Assembly: GCA_022829145.1 (NCBI GenBank)
Contig: CM040753.1
Coordinates: 16,707,884 to 16,771,883 of the forward strand
DNA from: Albula goreensis
Lineage: Eukaryota; Chordata; Actinopteri; Albuliformes; Albulidae
Direction of reading: 5' to 3'
DNA: 64,000 bases
Shown: piece by piece, positions 12,129 to 25,199 of the stretch
How positions within the stretch are numbered: position 1 is the first letter of the stretch
Layout: each line of letters begins with the position of its first letter
Translations under genes and position numbers: made by a program
Notes under the pieces: generated by a model
Seen by the model: the letters and a program-made list of their open reading frames with translations, nothing else
Told to the model about the DNA's origin: nothing
Database searches by the model: none

Positions 12129-13539
12129 CTTTATGATCAAGGAAATTAGGAACTTTATTTTATATAATTTATTTTTCATTTTTAACTAGTTAAATGTTCA
12201 ATGAGCTAAACAACACCCTTTTTGTAGAATTAAATGGCAATTTTCACGCAGCATCACAACATTAGATTACTTAACTGAACATTGGAAACCTGACGGATGA
12301 GATTCATGGAAAATCTATTAGATTTGAGGGAGGGTGACTGGTGTGATCAAATCTGACTTTTTTTAGTTTAGAAGGCTGGCTCATTTCCAACAACCCTGGT
12401 GTTCCATCCAAGATGTTTGAAGCACCACTCAGCAACTAATGATTTTCAAATGTCCAAAACAAAATTTTATCACATACATTTAAGATGTACACTTGTATTG
12501 TACAATAAAAATAGCTAAACTAAAATTTCATCTACTGTGTTGGCAACACAGTTATAGTAACTACTAGAACCAATCACAATAAAATAATGAAAAGGCCAGT
12601 CAGCTAGGCAAAATCCAGTTTAGACAAAGAATACATTGAACTGACTTGGAGCACAGTAATACAGTTTACAATCAGACACCAGATATGCAGCAATCTGTAG
12701 GCCTAGGCCCTGAGCTTGACTTATGAGTAGCTTCTTCCATGTATTTCAGCAAGTTCATCTCATCTGCTACCTCAATGATACTAGCTTTCGGGCTGGTATC
12801 TGTTGGGTTACAACTGGAGGTCCCTTTAACCTTTCCTGTAAAGACTGATGTAGCAAGACAACCTTTGCTAGTGAAGATGGGAATATACAAAAGCATTTTA
12901 TGTCATGTTATTTAATTGTAGTTTTCAAAAAGATTAATTTTACCTTATTTTTAACACACAACCTTTCATCGTTTTTTTCTGTATTTAAATGAACAAGATT
13001 GACTTTTAGTTTCCTCTGTGTAATAGCATTTAAGTAAAAAGGTCCAAAAATCATATCCACCACAGAGTTGTACACTGTTTCAGATATTATTATTATTATT
13101 ATTATTATTACCACGAGATAGTGAACATGGACTAGTAGTCAGATGATTATATACAGACTGAAGCTCGAATTTTGTAACAGCCAGTAACATAAGATAGGCA
13201 GATGGAAACATAAGACAGAAGAATGGAAGGCTACATCAGGATAATGGAGGGTGTGGGGGAAGCCATGTTTTTCCTCTATGGAGAGATGGACACAATGGGC
13301 CCATCAGCTCATCCTAAAGAGACAAATTACACAGAAGTCAAATGCCATACTATTGCTGTGTTGAATAACCTACGTTCCCCGTTCCATGGTCCCGTTCCAC
13401 ATCTTTATTAAGCACACACAACACTACAGTGTTGTGTAGCAATCCAAAAGACACAGAGATAATCAGTTTAACCACAGACTAAAGCATTTGCGTGATTCTG
13501 TATTTATTTTCTCTGTACCTCATATTCACAGTTGCCTTA
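12129..13539. other. AT-rich non-coding stretch with an (ATT)n tract
   Basis: No gene. An (ATT)n array of about 26 bp occupies 13,085-13,110. Open frames here are short and unrecognisable. Confidence 0.5.
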
Positions 13540-13690
13540 TTTAATCAGTGCGATAAATCTTAGCAGCGCACACCACTTTCCCCTGGTGGCGTGTGGCTTT
13601 AACGTGGTAAATTTCACTTGGGTATGAAAATGTGCTCTGTGGCCGGGTTATTGGGAGAAATGATAAAGGGGTACTTACTGTTTGACATGT
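13540..13690. other. candidate conserved non-coding element
   Basis: Island of complex sequence with retained CpGs (GCGATAAAT, AGCAGCGCACACC, GGTGGCGTGTGG, TTTAACGTGG) and a partial CTCF-like CCCCTGGTGGCG, flanked by AT-rich DNA. Inference from composition only. Confidence 0.3.
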
Positions 13691-16345
13691 GCAATCCATA
13701 ACACTGTAATGAGCTCAGAACACTGGAGCTTTTATCCATTTCCCCTTATTGTTTTTTTCCTCTGTGTGTGCATACATAGACTATGTAAATCCATGCACGA
13801 AACCTGAGTCTTCTAAGGCCACTGAAAATATTTATGCTGAATAAAAGAATGCATTTAACCTCTCTCTCCCTCTCTTTTTTCCTTCCTCTTTATGACTATC
13901 AGCACTATAAACATGCTGGAGAAATCAATTTCACAGCTAAATTCTGGACCTGACTCACACTCACTTATTTTAATTACACAAATAAATTATTTTTCTACCC
14001 CTTATGTAGATTGTCTCAATTCAGGTACTATCTCCATTTATCAGGGTTCATTTATTTATTATTTTATTTTATTTATTTATTTCCGCCTTCAAAGTCCCAT
14101 TGAAAGTATATATCCCCTTTTCCTAGCCAAGAAGAAAGAATTATTTTTTTGGCAGAACAATTAGCCAGTAAGCCAAAGTGACTTCCAAAGTTGCCATGGC
14201 AGACAGCCTACAGTAGGACAACTACAAGTATGAGAGCACAGTAAGCAATAACACTATAAATAGATTTAGTGCAAAGACAACTAGACAGTCAGTAAGCTAG
14301 CAGACATTAAGCACATGACTACTGAAAACAATACTTGATGCTGATCAGCAGAACATACTTTATATCCAGTATTGCACTGGAAACAAACTCAGCTGAAATC
14401 ACAGAAATAGAGCAAGTTCTGTAATTATCAGTTATCTTTTGCTATGAATGTGTGTTAAATACATATTTGAAATACTCTTGCTATTTAGATGCTGGAAAGT
14501 TTAGATTAATTCCTGCAAATCACTGAGAATTTATGTTAAGTCATAATTTGATTTTGAGGTAATAATAAGATTATTCAGTTCTATTTTATGTCAGTCTTAG
14601 AACACACTTATTTCTGAACACTGGTTTAACCAGTGTCACAGAAAAATGTTGTAAATGTCTCATACAAACTTACATTTACATGTATTTACATGACATACCT
14701 GGAAAGGTTCTCGGTGACAAACAAATTCTGTCAAAGACACAGCAACGGGTACCAGGCATATTGCATACAAACTTACTATTACCATCAACTGATCGAAAAA
14801 CATCATAGCAGATAATGTCAAATACATTTTTAGAATGTTCCAGAATGACTGTCCACAATTATGATTTTTAATTGAAATAACAAAGCTAAAGGCCATTAAT
14901 ACAATGTTACATTCTGGGGTTTTAGAAGGGGAGCACTATTTTGTAGAAGCCGTTGTCCTTGACATAAGGCATATTAAACTGAAGTTGTTAATGATCCCAT
15001 GAACGTTCTGAAAGACTGAAAAGGGCCTGGCCAAAGTTTCACATAAACTCTCTTCATCTGACCAATTGATCCTCCTTTACATCTGATTTGCCACACAATT
15101 TCTTGTTACCCTTTCCCACATTATTTCTTCAGGTCTTCACTGAAGAAGAGATTTGAGCTCTCAGATATTAATCTGCCTGGTCAAACACAGGTAAAATGAA
15201 TATTAATAAATCAAGTGTACAGCCTAGCAATGGTTCACAGGTAGAGAGAGAGACATTCCTTTTACAGCTCACCAGCCAGCACCAAGGTTTAATACTGATG
15301 CAGGCTGTGATCAGCAGCTGATGGAGTTTGAGATGAGCTGCCTCAATGCAAATGCACCTGAGTAGTTTATTGGTGCATGTTGGGAGACATACTTTCAGTG
15401 AGTAACACTACTCCAGGCCAGAGATTACAAGGGCTGATGCAGACAGTTAGGCAGGGATTGAGCTCATAAGAGCAGCATAGACATCATTCCACCAATGCTT
15501 CATTGTGGATCATCACATCATCCTCAAAAAGCAGTGATTGTCAAGGGTATTATAAGAATTTAGAGTATGCCTACAAAAAATTCTGGGGATGTACAGTACA
15601 CCCACATATTAGCCTTTCTACTATTACTACTGTGGCACAGTGGCAGGTGTGGCCACTGGGCCAGGTGGTGAGTGGAAGAAGAAACACTTTTACCCCTTTT
15701 GGGGAGGAAAGGAAATACCAAAGAATAAACACAAAACAGGGCCAAAATTCAGAAGCAGCACAGCCACTGGGAAACAACACCAAAACCCAAAAGACATCTT
15801 CCAGCCTGAAACGCAGTGCTTAAATAAATGGCCTAACTGAAGGGAAGTGCCCACACCTGAGTCGACAGGAAACCACCTCCAGCTGAGCCTGCCTTTTTCT
15901 GAGGCTGATGCTGTGCAAGTTCCTCATTCTCTCAAAGCTGAGGGAGGGAATTGGAACAGACAGCAATCCAGGGGAGAGGAGCAGAGGGGCTTACTCCTCC
16001 CTTCATCTCTCCTGGCACCACATTACATATTAGCTTTGGTGTTACAATATGCCCACCTTCTCAATCAGTATCCTCACCGCCTCAGTCACAGCTACCAGTC
16101 AATAGGAGATCTTACTTTCAACTCAAGCAGAATTTCTTGACAGAAAAATAATTTAAAAAGAAAGTTAAAGTAACTTTTAAGTTACCTTAAGTTTTCAACA
16201 TGCCATTTACCCCCACCTATGATGGAGTATTTGTCAGCTTGTGGATAAGGCCCAGTGCACAGACTTTCATGGAAAACACATCAATTCTCAGGAGTCAAGA
16301 CATCCCTGAGGGCCATGCTCAACACTTACTATTCAGCTGTGCTGG

Positions 16346-16348
<3 letters not shown>
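13691..16348. other. non-coding stretch, nothing specific
   Basis: Includes an ATTT-rich patch (about 14,045-14,085) and a perfect 19-bp palindrome (14,618-14,636, separate entry). Overlapping 60-106 codon frames at 15,500-16,150 look like chance. Confidence 0.45.
14618..14636. repeat. perfect palindrome, 9-bp arms
   Basis: ACACTGGTT, one central T, then AACCAGTGT. It could be a dimeric factor site or the remnant of a transposon terminus. No matching partner was found nearby. Confidence 0.7.

Positions 16349-16406
<58 letters not shown>
16349..16406. repeat. (TC)n microsatellite
   Basis: About 29 pure TC units. The serine/leucine repeats in overlapping frames are translation artefacts of this array. 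Confidence 0.97.
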
Positions 16407-16409
<3 letters not shown>

Positions 16410-18839
16410 CTCTCATGTCAGAAAACAGAAAAAGAAAAGTAAACTCCCTGTCTTTTTTGTCTTCTGGACATTCTGCTCTGAAAACAGCTGGAGTAGAAAG
16501 GCCCTGGAAGTGGAGTAAGTGCAGTTTCTTAGGAAAAGCAGCCCACAACAGTAACAGTTGAGGTTTCACAGGATAATACATGGAGAGAGGCTAGCACATA
16601 AGAAGGAGCAGGCAGACCACTAATTGCACACCATGATGCTCTCTTATCACACTGATAAAAATCTACAAAATAACTCTGCAGAGATTACGAATTCATTACC
16701 TTGATTTCCCAGCATTGGAGAGAAAGGGTGGAAAGAAGGAAAGCGGTTCTGTCGTTAACTGCTTTTCATTTTTTAAGATTGTTTTTGATACAGGCAACAG
16801 CTGAAAAGACAATAGAGAATCAAGGACCTTGAGATATATCTGGGCCGTTTCCTGATTGTTTTTGTGTTGCCTTGAATACCCAGCCTTTTGTATGTGCAGT
16901 GGCAGCAGGCTTCTGCCAGCTGGTCAAAGGCTAGGAAGGTGCATCAGGGCTGCCTGTCCAATCAGACTGCATTTGCCAGAGCTGGGGGCATTGTCCACAT
17001 GGCTGTACTGTGACACCAAGAGAGACTATGTTTGCGATAAGTGGAAAATGAACTGAATGCTACACTAAAAACAAAAAAAAAAAAACTACACACTCTTTCT
17101 CTCATTCATTCTATGTTTTTTCCATTTTCTTTATTTCTTTTTGGATACTGTAAGAAATCAAGCTACTTTTTTATTGTTTCTTTCATTTCAGTGCAACACA
17201 AAATTTTATATTGACATTTAATTATATTGCCAAAGCTTTACATAAACAAATGTTTAACTCAGTAAACAACAGCAGCTAGTCTTCGGGTGGCTGCCACAGT
17301 AGAAATGCATGATTGTGGCATTTGCTCAGTTGCTCCTGCAGTCAGATATACCAACACCAGCCATGCCGATAGCATTATGTCTACAGCCAGATGTATGCAC
17401 TGGTGGGGTAACAACCAGTTCAGCCTCTCTGGGGATAAACAGGGTGAATAAAGTCAAATCTCTATTTGCCTCTCCTGGCTGGCCAAGCACATGTAAGATT
17501 CAAAAACTGTTCATATGTTGACTTCTTGATACTTCTTCATCCTTGAGCAATTGTATTGCAACTGCAGCATGGAAGCTGCAATAGTCAGACTAACTACTAA
17601 TAGTCTAAAATAAAAGTAGTCCAACTTGGATGACAGAAATGTGAAAGAACCACAACTAACTAAACTCAAAACCTCTGTAGTTAAGGGGGCTGTTCTCTGT
17701 AGAGCCGCCATTTTGGCAGTCGTATTTGGTGCTGGGTTATTACAGTGGGAACTGTGCATGCTGCATTTACACAACAGGTCACAGGGCCCGTAAACATCAG
17801 TCTGTAAAGTAAATACAGTGTCTGTTGCCCTGAGAGATCAGGATGGCCTTTCCACATGCACAGGCTGGTGTATAGAGGTATCCACAAGCTAGTCTCAAAT
17901 ACAAATGTTCAATATGTCATTTAGACATCTGGACCTGTGTTTTTTTGTGATCATGCTTTTTAGTTTTTTAGCAGAGCAAATCTTGTGAAGTTGGGATCTT
18001 TGACAAACCTGGAAAGAGATGTTATCCACAAGTTAACCCCTCCACTGTTCTACTTAATTTCTCACCAAGCATGCCTTTCCTCCCGTTCCTGTGTCTGTTA
18101 GCAATGAGCCCATAAAAGAGAGCAAGCTTATACAACGGAAGCAAAAGGGCCAGGCACTGTGCTCCCCACCGCTTCTGTGCCCCTGTTCTCACACAGAGCA
18201 TTCGCTAACACAACAGTGTTCTCTCAACCAGCTCTAACTCTGCCTGGCAAGCCAGGGCTTAGCCATTGATAGTCATCATTCTGGATTATTCAAAGCCTCA
18301 GGCGAAATCGGCCATAACTATTAATCTTTCAGATACATTCTCCCCAGCAGCTTCTACTAGTTTGATTGATTTTTTTATTATTATTTTAAATCACCCAAAA
18401 CTTTTGATAATGCAGCAGCCTAGGAAATGATGCACATCTTAAATGGTACTGCCTGTGTCATTTTTTACTGTTTTAGGTAGTAGGAATTATTCACTGCCAT
18501 AGTCCTTTTAAAAGCAAGTGTTCTATATACTGGTTAAAATCAATGAGTTGAATGAACCTGGTCTGAATCAGCTGGCCTAAGGCCTCAAGCCATGTTTTAC
18601 ACACAATGGTCTCTTGCCAATTAATCAGAATTTGTAGCCCTAAGCAGATTTCCAAAATAAGATAAATAAATATAACTTATATGCACTGGTATGATGATAA
18701 ACATTACACAGACAAGACCTTTTTTTCTTTGTTTTTCTTTTTTTAAAAATGCGACACACTACTTAAACAGCTTCCATTACTGGAAAATCTAAAAAGAAAT
18801 ACGCCTTTGATTCCCAAACACCATGAAATTATATACGCC
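16407..18839. other. non-coding stretch, nothing specific
   Basis: AT-rich unique sequence with small homopolymer runs (poly-A about 17,072-17,085). No repeat family, RNA gene or coding exon recognised. Confidence 0.45.
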
Positions 18840-19170
18840 AGTATAATAAAATTCATTACCTCAAGACTTGAGGTTAATTTACATTTCTTTAAATACAGCC
18901 ATAAATAATTGAAGCGTTTATAATTGAATAATGGTAATTTATTGCTGTTTCTTTATGATGTGTGTTACGGAAAGTGTTAAGCCAGCACAGCAGAGTGCAG
19001 GGCCCATGGCGCGGGGTGCTCGCTTATGGGCACATTAAACAGCTTGTCAGACACTGCGGCAGACGCACGTTGTCCGCTCAAACAAAATGCCTCTGATGCA
19101 AGCACTAAAAATTAATAGAGCTTTGTTTAATTGTGCTTCTAAAAGGCAGGCTACCGAAGCAAAAATGTTC
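18840..19170. other. strong candidate conserved non-coding element
   Basis: Left half is rich in homeodomain-type words (GGTTAATTTACA, CATAAATAATTGAAG, TTATAATTGAATAATGG). The right half is CpG-bearing (CCATGGCGCGGGGTGCTCGC, GCGGCAGACGCACG, TTGTCCGCTC) and is followed by AAAAATTAATAGAG. Abrupt alternation of AT-rich homeobox sites with CpG-bearing unique sequence, and no coding potential, is typical of deeply conserved vertebrate developmental enhancers. Not alignable here. Confidence 0.5.
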
Positions 19171-19984
19171 TGCTCATCCACACCATTCGTTCAAGCCTGG
19201 GTGTTCCAACTTTTTATTGTCGCTGCGTATGGTTCCAGTGGAAAAGAAGTATGGTAAGGTTTTACAGAATTGAACCCTATCCCCTCTGTCCCTCTCAGCT
19301 CTTGGTATAGAACACAAGGAACATAGCCCATTACCACAGGTGGGATTAAAATATGAAAATTGAAAATGAAAATGCAGGATGCTCCTTTTCCTCACCTCTG
19401 ATGTTGGAGAACCATAGGGTCAGCTTGTTGTTTCTCAGCTCTAAATTGATCATTTGAAGAATCTGAAGACAAGGTGAACGCAACTGACGTGGTCTCTCCC
19501 TGGTCTGAATTGTTTGTGGAATGTAAAGAGAAAACTCCTGGCTCTCCAGGAGGAGAACTGTGAATCACTGCAATGTGTGAACCCTCCTCCCAATAAAACT
19601 TATGGCAAATTGCAAACCACATCATGCCCCTAGCTTTTAAAAATATCCCTTATGGAAGAATCCAGTCAATTCTGAAAATGCTTCTCCATTTCACATATGA
19701 TTCTTGAATATATTACACATTGAAACATGTTTACCACACATTTGCACAGTGTGATCACATGTTGCCACATTACCTCACTGGTGTTCGCATAAAATCACAG
19801 ATTTTCATCCTCTTGGCCTTTTGCAGGTTGAACTGATTGTTTATAAGAGTAAAAATACTGTGAAAATGTTTTTCAGTATGAAATCTTTCCTTGCATTACT
19901 TAGTGTACAAATCATGTAGGCATAAATTGAACCATTTTATGCATGTTTGCACCTCCCACCTGTGTATATTTATATTACACAGAT
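19171..19984. other. non-coding, nothing recognised
   Basis: Unique AT-rich sequence. Minus frames of 73-77 codons at 19,174-19,625 show no family features. Confidence 0.4.
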
Positions 19985-21180
19985 ACTGCTTGGGTCAATC
20001 TGAGGTGAGAGTGGAGGCTAAAAGGGGCTAGGAAGGCTCCTCCCACACTTAGTGGTTGAATGAAAAAGCTTCTTAAATGGTTCTGCCTGGGGGTCCTACC
20101 AACACTACACTCTTTGGCAATATCTACTGACATCTTGGCATATGAAAAATGAGTTATATGAGCTGAAGGTGAAAGTCCAGCCTCTGGGTCACATCCTTGA
20201 TCATGGCAATGACATCTGTGACCTTGATCACGACAGTGTAGTAGAGGGGAAAGTGTCCAAGAATGACGTCAATCTTGACGTCAGTTCTGATCATGATTAT
20301 GAACTGTCAGATGAGGAGGAAATGGATATTGCACCCTAGCCAACAACTCCAAACCAGACATCCATGTCAAATATATGGCCAAATAGAAAGGTGCTTGTCC
20401 CCCATGTCCATCAGGCAATGATATTGGCTGCAATAAAGACCATAAGTATGAGTCTAGAGGGAGGCATATTTTTGGGCAGAAGTAGCAGGACCTGGAGGAG
20501 CTCATTTACAGGCTTACTTAGGGCTGCTCATCCAGGTTGGGATTTGTGAAAGTAAAGAGAATCCACAGCCAACTGGTGAGATGCAGAGACAGGCAGGGCC
20601 ATATTATGTGCCAACAGTTGTATGGAGAACTTCAATTTCTCAAGCATCATCAGATTTAATCATCTGTCTTCTGTCTGTGTTTATCAGCATGACCCTACAG
20701 AAATTGCTAAAACATTATGAAAAAAGACATACAAAATTAAATAAAAAATATATCTTTTTGCAAAAGTAAAAAAAAACAGTTTTTAGGTAATAAATGAATT
20801 ATCATAAGGAACCACTGTGTGAGAGGGCTCTAATGACTGATTATGTTGATTGTAACTGGGATAAAGATAATTTTTTTGTTTCATCAAACATTTTGGATTC
20901 TAGTTTTGACCAATTTTTAATTAAACATACACTGTACTATTGGGTCTGGGAAATCTTGTTGCTACTGACAGTGAAACATAATAGCAGGGTTAATGTGCTT
21001 TTTGGGCATTTCACATATCAAAATTCATAACATATTTTTCCCCATGTTTATCATTGAGGTGTTCCCCATGCACTTGAATGAAACCAATGTATGTTCAGAC
21101 CTTATGGCCCTGTATGATAATCCAGTCCTGTAGGGTTTGCGTGTCTTCTGGTTTTTGATATTATTCAGGTTCACACGTAA
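19985..21180 (+). mobile_element. possible decayed DNA-transposon remnant with acidic ORF
   Basis: A 65-codon plus-strand frame (20,142-20,339) is strongly acidic, with ELSDEEEMDIAP near its end, similar in character to the acidic N-terminal leaders of some transposases such as piggyBac-like ones. Further short plus-strand frames follow at 20,364-20,549, 20,581-20,769 and 20,794-21,030, as in a degenerate coding region broken by stops. I see no catalytic motif and no clear terminal repeats. An unrelated chance frame is equally possible. Confidence 0.2.
20264..20283. promoter_or_regulatory. tandem pair of perfect CREs
   Basis: Two full palindromic TGACGTCA sites (20,264-20,271 and 20,276-20,283) separated by four bases. 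They fall in the acidic frame, where they encode Asp-Val twice, so the pairing may be regulatory or coincidental to coding. Confidence 0.45.
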
Positions 21181-23379
21181 GCTGAAAGCATAACTGGTTA
21201 TTCAAGTCACTGATTGATTAAAAAGTCCATACAGCCTGTTTTTGAGAGCCTAAATTAGCTGCTGATTGAATAAAAATCACAACTGCATGTAGATACTCTA
21301 GTCCTCCAGGACATGACACCATTGCCTTATGACAACACTGCCTCCCTGTGTTGCCTGCCTGGCCCTCCCAGCACTGGACCCTGAAGTGGGGGCCCAGATC
21401 CACCATCTCCGCCCCCAGCCTACCACTAACACAGTAAATGAAGCGGGTCATTGCAAGCAGGATATCACTTTGCAGAGTATGCTCAGTGCAGCTGTTCGGA
21501 TGCTACTCTTTGCCTTAAGGCAGCACAGGCATCTGGACCGCCTGCATTAGGAGGGTGGAGCAGGCGCAATCTTCCATCTGTCCTCTGTCTGATATTTAAC
21601 CAGGACCACCTTTACTACCTTTGCTAGTCTCTGTGTGTGGTCAGCATGTGAGAACATGTTGAGCAAAAGGAGGCCTAATAGCAAATAAGTTCATTAACAA
21701 AATCGGTAAGATTTACAAGAGATCCCTTGGCAAGGACTAAAGCCAACGGGTTCTGGGAATGCTTCACAGTCAATCCTTTTTCAAAGACTGGCTATGATAT
21801 CCACAGTACATACAACCTGAATTGGATCCTGTGAAAAAATCTTTAACGCTAACTTGCTTCGACAGGTTAGTGATGACTTTCTTTCAGCTGGTGAGACCCT
21901 GACAATATAGATGGATGGGCTTTGTGGAAAGCTGACAGCGACAAGTAACACGAGAATGACAGTTCCACACACAGTACAGTCTCTGTTATAAACAGCATGG
22001 GATATTCCTATCACAAGCTGTAGTTTAAGCTATGTTTTCCTCATCTGATGTATGTAGGGGATTTCAGACAATAAATCTAGCAGAAAGTCCTTTGTTTTAA
22101 CCAATATGCTAAGATTGCATCATTCTATATCATATACATTTTTAGATATAAAAAAATCTTGTTGAATTTACCATCTACATGCTACAGAAATTTTATTTAA
22201 CAATCATTAAGGTCAATTGCATTTTGGAAAATTTAATTGTTATGACCTGGATAATGTCTGTAGAAGTGAAGATGATTTTATTTGTCCTACATTAGTGAAT
22301 TTTTGAATAAGTGAATAGATTTCAGGAATGGGTGGAGAATTTGAAGGTCTTACCACTCAGTTGTTTTCAAAATCCCTTTAGTTTCATATCTTCTGCTTTT
22401 GTGTTCTCTTCTTTAGTCAGACGACAGCAAACAGTATGCCTGCACCAGGAGGAAACAGAAAATAAAAAGCAAAAAATGTTCATTAGAGGCACCCATAACC
22501 CAGCACTTCCTTATAGCCCTTACAGTAGAGTGTCAAGACTGATAAGAACTGAAGAGGAACATGTCAAACTCACAGACATTGCACTGTGTCCTGAGAGCTG
22601 GAGAATAAATTGATGGAGAGTCTTGGGGAGTGATTCTACATTAACTTTCAGCCTGCCTTTCTGATCATTTCTCCTTCACATCAGTAATGAGTGAGCTTTG
22701 AATCTGCTCAAAGTGCAGCCTCTCCCGTGTCAGTGGCTCACTCAATACCCAGTCGATTCTCACAGTAACAGTATTTTCTGTTGGCTGAGCACAGCAGCCA
22801 GTCAGCTTATTGAACAATACAAGAAATCAATTGCACAGTTCCCAGTCTTTCATGAACATAAGGATGGACATGTCTTTTAAATGAGTGACTACAATGTATT
22901 ATTGTGTTTGTCATTAAGCATACCAGTTCAAAATAAAGGTGTTGTTTCCTGCGCAGGGTATACTGTTTGTGCGGGTTTGTGCTGTGTGTTTCTGTGGCCT
23001 TGTCAGCAATTGACTACTGAGAGTTGAGTTTTTACTCCCTCTCTGTCTACCCCCACCTCCCCACCCCTCCTCCTCCATACTCCCTGATCTCTCTTCACAG
23101 CCTGTAACCAGGCCCCAGCAACCTCTGGGGGCATTGTTACCACGACAACCAGCTAGCAGGCGGACACAATTCCTCATTCTGACGGGCACTGCTTTAATTT
23201 GAGCCCGTCCAATCATAACAGCCGATGGGGTCCAGGGAGCAATCCCATGTGGCCCTGGGGCAACGGGGTGGGCTGCTCCTGAGTCCTCTCAGGCTCCACT
23301 GCCAAGATGAGCCAAGTGTATGAGCCTGTGACTGTGAGCATGGAGGGGAATATACACAAACATGCAATATTTATTCCTT
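21181..23379. other. non-coding stretch, nothing specific
   Basis: Mixed composition. A GC-richer portion at 21,320-21,560 and a unique stretch at 23,040-23,330 carry open frames without recognisable homology. Confidence 0.4.

Positions 23380-23410
<31 letters not shown>
23380..23410. repeat. (CA)n microsatellite
   Basis: About 15 pure CA units. Confidence 0.95.
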
Positions 23411-23412
<2 letters not shown>

Positions 23413-23765
23413 CTGCTGCTTCACAGCTCCTCAGCATGAGGTGCTTCCAAGGGTCAGCTGGAGTTTTACTTGATGGTCACAATATTCCCATTCTCACCTC
23501 CTAACACTTGTTGTTTAAACTGGCTAATTATTAAGGCATAACAAGACCAATCAATAATCATTTTTGTTTTTTCCTTATATCTTTCCCTTTTTGTCATAAA
23601 AACAGCAAGAATACAGGCAAGGTACAATAAAAAACAGATGAGTTGATGGAAGCATTAGTACCTTAAATATTTTGCATGCACATTTTTTTCTGGTCTATGA
23701 GGAAACACACATTTCAGGTCTACTATTGTTAGCACTTGTTAGCACATTTTGCTCTAGATTTCTTA

Positions 23766-23900
23766 ACCTTTATTTAACCAGGAAGTCCCTTGAGATCGAT
23801 TTTTCAAAGAAGACCTGGATAAGATAGCAGTACAAAATACAATGCATAAATGTTTTACATCGCATAAACGCATTGCTGAACTAATGTAATGAAATGGAAT
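23766..23900 (+). mobile_element. dispersed fish repeat, copy 1
   Basis: Shares an ordered set of words with a second copy at 62,645: CCTTTATTTAA, then GAGATC, then AGACCTGG (AGATCTGG in copy 2), AAG(A/G)TAGCAG and an AATACAATGCATA/ATACAATACATA region. The CCTTTATTTAACCAGG...GACCTGG...AGATAGCAG string is one I associate with a widespread teleost interspersed repeat. Family assignment is from memory; the two-copy similarity is seen directly. Confidence 0.7.
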
Positions 23901-25199
23901 ATAATGTAATATGGTGTTCCACAAGCCTGGTCTGGAGCCAAACCCAGCTCTGTGGTGGAAGAATGCAGAGCCCCTGTGGCTTTAGTGTTCCATGCTTAAC
24001 AGGGTAGATGAGGCACTGATGCAGGTAATGTGTTCATTGTTAATGTATAAACATTTTTTTCAACTAGACTGAGGAAGACCATATTAAAGGAACAGAGGAA
24101 TGACATCTGCAGCTGATTCACTGGTGTGCTTATTGTGACCCTGTGACATGTTGGCATGGAGTGTGGTCTCCATGGAGACAGATGGCAGAGCATCATGGTG
24201 CACTCTGAATTTTGGAGATGGTTGAGCTGAGCTATGATGACAATGTAGTCAGCTCTGCCACCACAGTGAGCAGGTCACATTTTGAGCAAATTGAACAATT
24301 TGCATGTACTGGTCAAAGATTTAAGGTCAGCAATGAGTTTAGTTTTTTGTTGTAACGCATAACACACAATTCTGATGCATAATTCTGTCACTTCTGGGCT
24401 GTACTGAATTCTAATTTAAAACGTCCTGATTCTACTAAAATGCTCACCTAAGCCTCTATCATACAGCTCATGACATGCAGAGCCTGTACCCCTGGCAGCT
24501 GCCTATTGTCTGCCAATGAATGTTAGTGCTTCACTTTTTCTTTTGAATTCTTTTGAAGTCATTTGAATGTATGTCAGGATAGCCCACTACAGCCGCACAC
24601 TCTCCAATGCTCTTGTGTTGTTGCACGTGTGTGTGCTTGTTTGAAGAATGAATCTTTCATACTGTAAGTCACTGATTCATTGTAAATCATTGAATGTAGA
24701 TGGCCTCAGGTAAAAGATGAAAGAAAGGAAGTCCAAGCCCCAGAGCCAAAACCACAATCAAATGTATGTTCACCTTGCTACTGCACTACAGTGTGAACCA
24801 CACTTACATATTACAGTTGGACTGAAAACCCAGCCATGTCCCATCTCAACATAGATGTGGTTTTTTTCACTTGCATTTGCTGTGCATTTATTTACCTGAA
24901 ATGAGTACTACTACTACTGTTACTACTACCACAAATAATAATAAATGGATTGCATTTATATGATGCCAATTTTCACATGATCTGAATGTGGTTGCCAGTG
25001 AAAGGGGGAAATTACCTCAAGCACCATCAATGTTATTACCCAGTAAAGGTGGTGAATGGCAGACATTAATGCCAGAATACCCTCGTGGTAGCTATACACT
25101 GACTACAGTAACCTGCTTTTGTGTAATAACATGTTTACACCCTATAATTGCAGGGTACTGATAGAGCACTGCTAAACGGATGGAGCTCATGTCACTTTG
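23901..25199. other. non-coding, nothing recognised
   Basis: Unique AT-rich sequence with a CTACTACTACTG patch near 24,905. No gene features. Confidence 0.4.

Noticed and set aside
13570-13600. CTCF site (CCCCTGGTGGCG)
   Set aside because: Core GGC positions are substituted; the same holds for CCCCTGGTGGCTG near 43,230.
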